From assembly GCF_900155945.1 (NCBI RefSeq), contig NZ_FTMN01000011.1, forward strand, positions 62,001-126,000: 64,000 bases of DNA, given 5' to 3'. Below are positions 8,373 through 15,809 of the stretch, in pieces. The notes beneath the pieces were generated by a model. The model ran no database searches and was not told where the DNA came from. It saw only the letters and a list, made by a program, of their open reading frames with translations. Made by a program: the position numbers and the translations under genes. Every line of letters begins with the position of its first letter. The first letter of the stretch is position 1. The stretch comes from Marinobacterium stanieri. GTDB taxonomy: Bacteria; Pseudomonadota; Gammaproteobacteria; Pseudomonadales; Balneatricaceae.

Positions 8373-9809
8373 ATGACCCGTTATGCACACAGTCTGACAG
8401 GCTGGCTCTCCCTCTGGCTGGCGTTGTGCACCAGCCAGGCCGCTATGGCAGTGGCGGCCGAACCGAGCCGGGCTCTACCTGATGAGGGTAAGCCCGGTTC
8501 TTCTTTTTCAGTCGCCGAGCGCAAGGCCTTCATGCAACCGATGGCACAGATCGGTTTCGATACCCGCATGGACTTCGTGCTGGGCCGCGCCATATTTGAA
8601 AAAATCTGGGTGCCCTCGCCTTCATCCACTACCGCCAGTGATGGCCTGGGGCCGCTCTACAACGCCCGCTCCTGCCTGCAGTGCCACATCAATAATGGCC
8701 GTGGCTTGCCGCCCGACGAGCAGGGCAGTGCCAACCGCAACGGACTGCTGATTCGGCTGGGCATCCCCGGAGATGGCCACAATTCGCCTCTGGGCGTCAC
8801 CCCTGAGCCTACCTACGGCACTCAGCTGCAGACCTTTGCTGCCACTGGCCTGCCGGCCGAAGCGCGGATCAATGTACGCTACCGTACCCGACTCGTCGAA
8901 CTCAACGGGGGTGAGCAGGTTGAACTGCGCCAGCCCGAGTACCGGCTCAGCCAACCGGGCTATGGCAACTTCCATCCGGACTTGCAGCTGTCACCACGCC
9001 TGGCACCGGCCATGATCGGCCTCGGACTGCTGGAACAGATCCCGGAAGCCGATATCCTGGCGCAGGAAGACCCTGATGACCGTGACGGAGATGGTATCTC
9101 CGGGCGCGCCAACCGGGTATTTCATCCTGAATACGAACAGCCACAACTGGGCCGTTTTGGCTGGAAAGCCGGAGCACCCTCTCTGCAGCTGCAAAATGCC
9201 AGTGCGTTGAATACAGACCTGGGTATTTCCAACCCCGACTACCCCATGGCGGCAGGGGACTGCACAGCCCGGCAACCGGGATGCCTTAAGGCGCCTCACG
9301 GCAACACTGAGTTGCAGGGCGGTTTTGAGGCCTCAGCCCAAATGATGGATGTGTTACTGTTTTATACACGACATTTGGCGGTACCCGCGCGCCGTAACCG
9401 CGACCAGCCGGACGTTAAAGCCGGTGAGCAGCTGTTTACGGCAATCGGCTGTGCCAGCTGCCACACCCCTATACAGAGGACGGGCAACAACCCGGCACTG
9501 CCGGCGCTGAGCGAACGCCGCCTTGAGCCCTATACCGATCTGCTGCTGCATGACATGGGCGAAGCCTTGGCTGACCAGCGTCCCGAATTCGGTGCCAATG
9601 GCCATGAGTGGCGTACCCCGCCGTTGTGGGGTCTGGGCCTTCATCAGGCCGTTACCGGCGAACGGGCACTGCTGCATGATGGCCGCGCGCGCACCCTGGC
9701 GGAAGCCATCCTCTGGCATGGCGGTGAAGCCGAATCTGCACGTGAGCGTTTCCGCCAACTGTCTCCACATGCTCGTAAGCAACTGATCCTGTTTCTGGAG
9801 TCACTTTGA
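8373..9809 (+). CDS. Di-haem oxidoreductase family protein (DUF1111)
   Basis: A 478-residue exported c-type cytochrome of the DHOR/'thiol oxidoreductase' family. A signal peptide occupies roughly the first 28 residues. Two haem c attachment sites are visible: C101-L-Q-C-H105 and C360-A-S-C-H364. Family segments include FDTRMDFVLGRAIFEKIW, DGLGPLYNARSC, DRDGDGISGRANRV and the C-terminal RTPPLWGLG and LLHDGRARTLAEAILWHGG. These proteins resemble di-haem peroxidases in fold; the reaction is not established. It starts 8 bp after the imelysin gene, and its TGA overlaps the next ATG. Confidence 0.9.
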   Translation: MTRYAHSLTGWLSLWLALCTSQAAMAVAAEPSRALPDEGKPGSSFSVAERKAFMQPMAQIGFDTRMDFVLGRAIFEKIWVPSPSSTTASDGLGPLYNARSCLQCHINNGRGLPPDEQGSANRNGLLIRLGIPGDGHNSPLGVTPEPTYGTQLQTFAATGLPAEARINVRYRTRLVELNGGEQVELRQPEYRLSQPGYGNFHPDLQLSPRLAPAMIGLGLLEQIPEADILAQEDPDDRDGDGISGRANRVFHPEYEQPQLGRFGWKAGAPSLQLQNASALNTDLGISNPDYPMAAGDCTARQPGCLKAPHGNTELQGGFEASAQMMDVLLFYTRHLAVPARRNRDQPDVKAGEQLFTAIGCASCHTPIQRTGNNPALPALSERRLEPYTDLLLHDMGEALADQRPEFGANGHEWRTPPLWGLGLHQAVTGERALLHDGRARTLAEAILWHGGEAESARERFRQLSPHARKQLILFLESL

Positions 9810-10879
9810 TGCAACCGATTCATACTCGCCGGTGGCCACGAGGCCTGCTGGCGTCCACAGTGATGTTCATGTCCAGCCTGGCCTGCGCGGCGACACCGGA
9901 CTGGTCCCACTACAACTATCAGGCGGTCCAGCAGCATGTGCTGCCGCGTTATGCGGCTCTGGACGAAGCCAGCGCAGCGCTGTCAGCCTCAGCCCAAACC
10001 TTCTGTGCGGCCCCTTCGGAAGCGGGGCTGGTGCAAGTGCAGGACCAGTGGCGCCAGACCATGCTGAGCTGGCAGGGCATACAGCACGTTCAGTTTGGCC
10101 CGGTGCAGTTTCTGATGCGTAACTTTGGCCTCCAGTTCTGGCCTGACCGCAAGAACATCGGCGCCCGCCAGCTCCGTCAGGCTCTGGCGAGCGACCAGCC
10201 CTATGATGCCGAATTCTTCCGCCATGCCAGTGTCTCCATTCAGGGCTTCCCGGCGCTGGAACGACTGCTGTTTGCCGATAACGCCCTGCAAACGCTGCAA
10301 AACGGTCGCGGCTGTGAACTGACCCAGGCCATTGCCGGCCATGTCGCGCAGATGAGCCATGCCATTCACAGCGAATGGTCAGCACAGGCCAAAAGCGATT
10401 TTCAGCCCGAGCAGGATCCGGATGTTGCCGCTGAACTGGCAGTGGAGCTGATGGCATCTCTGGTGGAACCCATCGAAGCCATTCGCGACAGCAAGCTGCT
10501 CAAGCCCATGGCTGAGTCTGCCGAATCCGCCCGTCCCAAATTGCTGGAAAGCCATCGCAGCAGTGCCTCACTGGCTAACATTCGGGCCAATCTGGAGGCG
10601 TTGAACGCGCTCTACCAGGGCACTGATCCCAGCGTGCGCAGCCTGCTGGAGGAGGCAGGGTCAGAACAGCTGGCCAAGGATATTGCCGAGCGTTTTGAGC
10701 ACATCAACGCCCAGCTGGACGCTGTTCAGGGGCCGTTGAAGCAGGCCGTCACCCGGGCTGAAACCCATACCCGCCTGCTGGGCGTTGCCACATCGCTGAA
10801 ACAGCTGAGTGAACAGCTGGATACCGCCATGGAAGTGCTGAACATCCAATTGGGGTTCAACAGCCGTGATGGAGACTAA
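9809..10879 (+). CDS. Second imelysin-like protein, signature His missing
   Basis: A 356-residue exported protein of the imelysin family, with a signal peptide ending near SLACA. The ATG at 9809 overlaps the upstream TGA and is preferred to an in-frame TTG three bases earlier. At the place of the GxHxxE signature it has G146-F-P-A-L-E151, followed by RLLF: the glycine and glutamate remain but histidine is replaced by proline. Pairing of a canonical and a divergent imelysin occurs in related iron-regulated clusters. It may have a structural or partner role instead of direct metal binding; that is inference. Confidence 0.82.
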   Translation: MQPIHTRRWPRGLLASTVMFMSSLACAATPDWSHYNYQAVQQHVLPRYAALDEASAALSASAQTFCAAPSEAGLVQVQDQWRQTMLSWQGIQHVQFGPVQFLMRNFGLQFWPDRKNIGARQLRQALASDQPYDAEFFRHASVSIQGFPALERLLFADNALQTLQNGRGCELTQAIAGHVAQMSHAIHSEWSAQAKSDFQPEQDPDVAAELAVELMASLVEPIEAIRDSKLLKPMAESAESARPKLLESHRSSASLANIRANLEALNALYQGTDPSVRSLLEEAGSEQLAKDIAERFEHINAQLDAVQGPLKQAVTRAETHTRLLGVATSLKQLSEQLDTAMEVLNIQLGFNSRDGD

Positions 10880-11993
10880 TCGCCGCCGTTTCCTGAGCCT
10901 TCTGGCCGCGGGTTGCCTGCTGCCTGCCACCCGTGTCCTGGCCAGTGGCACAACCACAGGGCAGACCGATGCAGGCCTGCTCGTCAGTGCCGCCAGTGAC
11001 CGGCGCCAGCACTGGCTGCTGGTAACCGATGCCGAAGGGCAGACGCAACTGCGCTACCCGCTGCCCGAGCGTGCCCATCACGTGGAACTGCATCCGCAGC
11101 AGCCCTGGGCAGCCGCCGTTGCACGTCGCCCGGGCCGGTTTATTGAGATAGTCGACTATCACAGCGGTCAGCAGGTTCAGCGGGTGGATGCAGGGGAGGG
11201 GCATCACTTTTTTGGCCACGCCCTGTTCACTCCCGATGGCCACTGGCTGGTCAGCACCGAGAACGATATCGCCAGCGGGCAAGGCCAGATCGTCATTCGT
11301 GATGTAAGCAATCACTTCGCCGAGGTAAGCCGTACACCAAGCTATGGCATTGGCCCCCATGAGCTGCTGCTGAATGGCAACCAGGTCCTGGTCGCCAACG
11401 GCGGTATCCTTACACACCCGGATCATGGCCGTGAGAAACTTAACCTGGACAGCATGCAGCCCAGCCTGGCCTATATCGACTTGAAGTCGGGTGATCTGCT
11501 GGAACAGGTGAGCATGAGTGCGGATAACCACCAGCTCAGCATCCGCCACATGGATCAAAGTGCTGCGGGTACCGTAGCCATTGCCTTGCAGTACCAGGGT
11601 GCCATCAGCGACAACAAGCCACTGGTTGCCGTCCACCGCCGGGGCGAGCCTCTCAAGCTGCTGCGCGCACCTGAGCCGATCAACAACCAGATGGAGCAGT
11701 ATGCCGGCAGTGCCCGTATCGACCGATCCGGACGGGTTGCGGCGATCTCGGCGCCACGCGGTAACCTGATCACCTTCTGGGATATTGAACAGGACCGCTT
11801 TATCAACGCCATGCGCTGTCGCGACGGCTGCGGCCTGGCGGCAACAGACCAGGCTGGTGAGTTTCTGGTGAGTTCAGGATTGGGCCACCTGTACCGCATG
11901 CGTCCTCTGGATAACCTGCGCGAGCGCCTGCCACTGGACCCAATCGCCGCCCAATTAGCCTGGGACAACCACATGAATCTGCGTTTGGGCTAG
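10869..11993 (+). CDS. DUF1513 domain protein with Tat signal
   Basis: A 374-residue protein of the DUF1513 family, predicted beta-propeller-like and of unknown function. The N-terminus METNRRRFLSLLAAG is a twin-arginine signal (RRxFL pattern), suggesting folded export, possibly with a cofactor or metal. The ATG at 10869 is chosen over the GTG three bases earlier; it overlaps the preceding imelysin-like gene by 11 bases. Repeated segments such as GHHFFGHALFTPDGHWLVS, IGPHELLL and RSGRVAAISAPRGN look like propeller blades with conserved His. In related genomes DUF1513 genes occur in imelysin clusters, so a shared role in iron handling is likely. Confidence 0.82.
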   Translation: METNRRRFLSLLAAGCLLPATRVLASGTTTGQTDAGLLVSAASDRRQHWLLVTDAEGQTQLRYPLPERAHHVELHPQQPWAAAVARRPGRFIEIVDYHSGQQVQRVDAGEGHHFFGHALFTPDGHWLVSTENDIASGQGQIVIRDVSNHFAEVSRTPSYGIGPHELLLNGNQVLVANGGILTHPDHGREKLNLDSMQPSLAYIDLKSGDLLEQVSMSADNHQLSIRHMDQSAAGTVAIALQYQGAISDNKPLVAVHRRGEPLKLLRAPEPINNQMEQYAGSARIDRSGRVAAISAPRGNLITFWDIEQDRFINAMRCRDGCGLAATDQAGEFLVSSGLGHLYRMRPLDNLRERLPLDPIAAQLAWDNHMNLRLG

Positions 11994-11995
11994 GA

Positions 11996-13123
11996 ATGTC
12001 ATCCAAATGGACCTACCGACGACTGATCTGCACCTTAAGTCTGCTGTTATATCTGGGTATTCCGCATCAGGCATGCTCCAGCACTTTTTCCGCCGAAGCC
12101 TACCGCCAGCCACCTGAACGCTGGCCAGCAGCAACCACCCACCCGGAAGCAGGCAAGGTGCCAGAATTGGCCCCTCTGCCTCCATTGCCGCCTGAGGACT
12201 GGCATACTCCTGCCAGTGAAGCACTAGGGCGGCAACTATTCTTCGACCCACGCCTGTCGGGCTCAGGCCAAGTTGCCTGTGCCAGCTGCCATGACCCGGA
12301 CCTGGGCTGGGCTGACGGCAGGCGTGTTGCATTCGGCCATGACCGCCAAAGCGGAACCCGCAACAGCATGAGCATCCTCAATGCCGCCTGGTTCGATCAG
12401 CTGTTCTGGGATGGCCGTGCCGGTGGTCTGCTGGATCAGGCACTGCAACCGATCACCAACCCGATAGAGATGAACGCCAACCTGGAGGACGTCCTGTCCC
12501 GGCTCAACCGTATTCCGGGCTACCGCCAGGCCTTCAGTGCAGCCTTCGGTGTAGGCCCTATCGACGCCGATCAGCTGGCCAAGGCCCTGGCGGCTTTCGA
12601 ACGCCGCATCGTTTCCCGACCCAATCGGCTGGACCGTTTCATCAGCGGGCAATATGACGCCCTCAACGATCAGGAGATCTTCGGCTTGCACCTGTATCGC
12701 ACCAGGGCCGGGTGCCTCAACTGCCATAACGGCTCACTGTATTCGGACGGCCAGTTCCACCATACCGGCCTGAGTTACTACGGTCGTCAATACCAAGATA
12801 TCGGTCGCGAACTAGCCACCGGGCAGGCGGCAGATCGCGGTAAGTTCCGTACGCCCAGCCTACGCGACCTGGCCTATACGGACCCCTGGATGCATAACGG
12901 TTTATTCCCCAGCCTGCGCGGCATCCTCAACATGTACAACGCCGGCATGATCGGCAGCAGCCAGCTGCACCCGGACCTGCCACCGCTGTCACCACTGATT
13001 CGCCCTCTGCAGCTGGACACTGCGGAGCTGAATGCACTAGAGGCATTTCTCGCCAGTCTCAGCCACCGACCTTTGAAGCTACGGCCCCCGGAGTTGCCAA
13101 CTGGAATCCCGCAGAAGGAATAG
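11996..13123 (+). CDS. Di-haem cytochrome c peroxidase / MauG-like protein
   Basis: A 375-residue exported di-haem protein. After a hydrophobic N-terminus it shows the family opening ALGRQLFFDPRLSGSG, haem site C95-A-S-C-H99, and a second site C240-L-N-C-H244. KFRTPSLRDLAYTDPWMHNG is the usual C-terminal signature. Classical CcpA proteins reduce hydrogen peroxide in the periplasm; MauG relatives use the same fold to oxidise protein substrates. The iron-regulated context with a second di-haem enzyme makes a specialised role plausible. It begins 2 bp after the DUF1513 stop and is the last gene before the second Fur-like box. Confidence 0.88.
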   Translation: MSSKWTYRRLICTLSLLLYLGIPHQACSSTFSAEAYRQPPERWPAATTHPEAGKVPELAPLPPLPPEDWHTPASEALGRQLFFDPRLSGSGQVACASCHDPDLGWADGRRVAFGHDRQSGTRNSMSILNAAWFDQLFWDGRAGGLLDQALQPITNPIEMNANLEDVLSRLNRIPGYRQAFSAAFGVGPIDADQLAKALAAFERRIVSRPNRLDRFISGQYDALNDQEIFGLHLYRTRAGCLNCHNGSLYSDGQFHHTGLSYYGRQYQDIGRELATGQAADRGKFRTPSLRDLAYTDPWMHNGLFPSLRGILNMYNAGMIGSSQLHPDLPPLSPLIRPLQLDTAELNALEAFLASLSHRPLKLRPPELPTGIPQKE

Positions 13124-13129
13124 CCAACC

Positions 13130-13156
13130 CTCAAATGATAATGATTATTGTGTTTA
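13130..13156 (+). promoter_or_regulatory. Fur-box-like operator upstream of the TonB receptor
   Basis: TGATAATGATTATTG at 13136-13150 matches the 7-1-7 Fur consensus fully in the left arm and at five of seven positions in the right arm. It lies just after the peroxidase stop and about 105 bp before the receptor start, in an A/T-rich stretch that differs from its surroundings. This suggests the receptor can be transcribed separately under iron control. Confidence 0.75.
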
Positions 13157-13256
13157 ATTAGTTTATTATCCCTATGGCTGCCGGCTATTCTATTGCGCCC
13201 CAGGAATGGCCGCAACCACATAGCACTCCCCCCATGTTTGCCTGTAAAGGGATGAT

Positions 13257-15743
13257 ATGCGATCTCACAACGCCTTAACGCCATTCATCGCGGTCCTGGC
13301 GGGGCTATATGCCACCCCGGCAGCGGCCGACACCGCCGCGAAGACCAGTAACACTTGTAACCAGGATCAATCGGACACCTGTATGCAGACACTGCCGGAC
13401 GTCACCGTCACCGGTCGTGAAATCGCTTTCGGTCTGCAGGTCATCAATCAGGAACTGATCGAGCAGCTGCCCACCGGAGAGGGTAACCTGGCCGACCTGC
13501 TGCGTACCAACCCGGCGGTGGACTTCTCTCGCAACGGCCGAAGCTCGGCAAACAGTGGCGTAATGCGTCCAGAAGAGTTCTCCTTTCATGGTCAGGCGTA
13601 CTACCAGAACCTGTTCATGATTGACGGCATCGACACCACCAGCGATATCAACCCCGGCTCCGGCGGCGACCTGTTCAGCAGCCCTAGTCTGACCGGTGTG
13701 ATAGGTGGCAGCTCGCCCCAGGGCTACTATCTGGACGTGGACCTGCTGGAACAGATCGAAGTCTACGACAGCAACGTGCCCGCCAGCTTCGGCGGCTTTA
13801 CCGGCGGGGTGGTCAGCGCCAAGGTCAAGCGTTACGACGGCAACGACTTCGTCGACCTGCGCTACGGCATCCAGCGTGACGAATGGGAGTCTTTCCATAT
13901 CGACGAACGTGACCAGGAAGAGTTCGACACAGCTGACAGCTATGGTGCGGAATACACCCCTATTTATCGCAAGGACAACTACACCCTGTCAGCTCAACAG
14001 GGCATCGGTGAGGATACCGGACTGACCCTAGGTGTCAGCCGACGCAGCTCCAGCTTCCTGCAAAGCTACAGTGATGGTCTAGACAGACTGCACCGGGTTT
14101 ACTATGACGACCGAATCAACAACCTGCACGCCAAGCTGGATCACCGCTGGCATGAGCGACTGCACACCAGCTTCAGCCTGAGACATTCCGATCGTAGCCA
14201 TGACGGTCTGACTTCCACTCGCTATGACGACATGTTCACCAAGAGCCATGGCGGCTGGGGCTTGGGCGGCAATCTGGAATACACGCTCGACTCCGGTGCA
14301 CGCTTCAACCTCGACATGGCGATGGATCGCATGAGCGACGAACTGGACAGCGGCAGCAACCTGTTCACCCGCCACGAGTCACTTGAAGGCATCCTGCCAA
14401 CCCAGTCCGGAGGCTATGGCGATACCACCCAGCGACAGACTGCCTTTTCCCTGTCGCCCGAACTGGAGCTGGCCCCCATGTCCTGGGGCAGCAGCCGCCA
14501 TAACCTGATCGTCGGAGGCGACCTGAAATACACCGAAAGCTTCTATGAGCGACCTGAGGGTGCTTTCTTCCGTGAATACAGCTGCCTTTCCGACAGCGAC
14601 ATCAACGGCTGTATTGACCAGAATGGCAGTGGTGACAGTGACTTCGGCGATGAATATCTGGCCCGTGCCTTCGATTATGGCGCCGGCAAAGTTTCTCTGG
14701 ACTACACCACTGCCGCTTTGTACGTGGATGACCATATCGAACAAGGTAACTGGCAATTCCGGCTTGGCCTGAGAGCTGATTACAACAGCTGGCTGGAAAA
14801 TCTGGACATGGCCCCACGACTAAGTGCGACCTGGGATAGCTTCGGTGACGGAAGCACCCGACTGACAGCCGGCGCCAACCGTTATTACGGTCGCAACTTC
14901 CTGCGCTATGCCATCAATGATGTGATTAAAAGCTGGAACACGCTCACCTTTTATGACACCAATGGCAACATCACCCGAGAAACTACATACGATGACAGCT
15001 CTCGCAACAATAGCCTGGCCACCCCCTATTCAGATGAACTGATGCTGGGTTGGGCACAACGCATGGGGCCATTTAACAGCCATCTGAAATTTGTTCACCG
15101 CGCCAGCCGTGACAGTATTCGCCGAATCGAAGACGGTGATGGCAAATATTACTATGACAATACTGGCCGCAACGATACCGACAGCCTTACCTGGACCTTG
15201 GATCATGCCGATCACCCTCTAAAGCTGGCAGGCAGTGAAACCATTACCAGCTTGTCGGTCGGCTGGAAACAGACCGAAACGGACCTCCAGAGCGACGATG
15301 CATATGATCAAGAGCCCGAACCGGTCTATTATGAGGGGCGCGTTATCGACGGCAGCGAGCTTCCTGCCTGGGATTACAATATTCCGCTCAATATCAGCCT
15401 GAGCACCCAGACCCGAGTCCCGCACTGGCATTTGACCTGGTCAAACTTTGTCAGCTTGCGAAGTGGAAGCACTATTGCCCGTGACAGCGGCGATAGCTAC
15501 ACCGATAGCAATGGCAATCGCTACGATGTCTATGAAGACTACACGCTTGCAGATTTGGTAACGCTCGACACCAAAGTACTTTGGAAACCTCGTCTATGGT
15601 CATCTCAGCAGGGGTATATGATGATCGAGGTAAGCAACCTTTTCGATCAATCGATCAGCACTAAAACCAGCCGCTTTGACAGTATCAGTGACAGCTATAC
15701 CCCTGGACGCAAAGTCTGGCTGGAAGTGGGAATGCGATTCTAG
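13257..15743 (+). CDS. TonB-dependent outer-membrane receptor
   Basis: An 828-residue outer-membrane receptor with a signal peptide (cleavage near TPAAA) and a TonB-box-like segment at residues 46-53 (LPDVTVTG). A plug domain follows to about residue 200 (NLADLLRTNPAVDFSR, QNLFMIDGIDTTSD, then LLEQIEVYDSNVPASFGGF), then a long beta-barrel ending in phenylalanine. Cys pairs occur near residues 34 and 42 and in an Asp-rich loop encoded around 14580-14640. The substrate cannot be read from sequence; the Fur-like box and neighbours suggest an iron complex or haem. No siderophore biosynthesis or ABC importer genes are adjacent. Confidence 0.9.
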   Translation: MRSHNALTPFIAVLAGLYATPAAADTAAKTSNTCNQDQSDTCMQTLPDVTVTGREIAFGLQVINQELIEQLPTGEGNLADLLRTNPAVDFSRNGRSSANSGVMRPEEFSFHGQAYYQNLFMIDGIDTTSDINPGSGGDLFSSPSLTGVIGGSSPQGYYLDVDLLEQIEVYDSNVPASFGGFTGGVVSAKVKRYDGNDFVDLRYGIQRDEWESFHIDERDQEEFDTADSYGAEYTPIYRKDNYTLSAQQGIGEDTGLTLGVSRRSSSFLQSYSDGLDRLHRVYYDDRINNLHAKLDHRWHERLHTSFSLRHSDRSHDGLTSTRYDDMFTKSHGGWGLGGNLEYTLDSGARFNLDMAMDRMSDELDSGSNLFTRHESLEGILPTQSGGYGDTTQRQTAFSLSPELELAPMSWGSSRHNLIVGGDLKYTESFYERPEGAFFREYSCLSDSDINGCIDQNGSGDSDFGDEYLARAFDYGAGKVSLDYTTAALYVDDHIEQGNWQFRLGLRADYNSWLENLDMAPRLSATWDSFGDGSTRLTAGANRYYGRNFLRYAINDVIKSWNTLTFYDTNGNITRETTYDDSSRNNSLATPYSDELMLGWAQRMGPFNSHLKFVHRASRDSIRRIEDGDGKYYYDNTGRNDTDSLTWTLDHADHPLKLAGSETITSLSVGWKQTETDLQSDDAYDQEPEPVYYEGRVIDGSELPAWDYNIPLNISLSTQTRVPHWHLTWSNFVSLRSGSTIARDSGDSYTDSNGNRYDVYEDYTLADLVTLDTKVLWKPRLWSSQQGYMMIEVSNLFDQSISTKTSRFDSISDSYTPGRKVWLEVGMRF

Positions 15744-15757
15744 TTAATCAAACTCTA

Positions 15758-15798
15758 TTACCCGGCTGGTGGGCTATCCCACCCATTAGCCGGGTTAT
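15758..15798. terminator. Hairpin between the TonB receptor and the Lon-like gene
   Basis: Long inverted repeat with ACCCGGCT / AGCCGGGT outer arms and GGTGGG / CCCACC inner arms, between two convergent genes. It is flanked by A/T-rich bases on both sides and probably serves both directions. Confidence 0.75.
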
Positions 15799-15809
15799 AG
15801 TGCCCAGAT

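Noticed and set aside
11070-11090. CACGTG core at about 11078 as a further parS site
   Set aside because: Only the central hexamer matches; the flanking bases do not fit TGTTNCACGTGAAACA.
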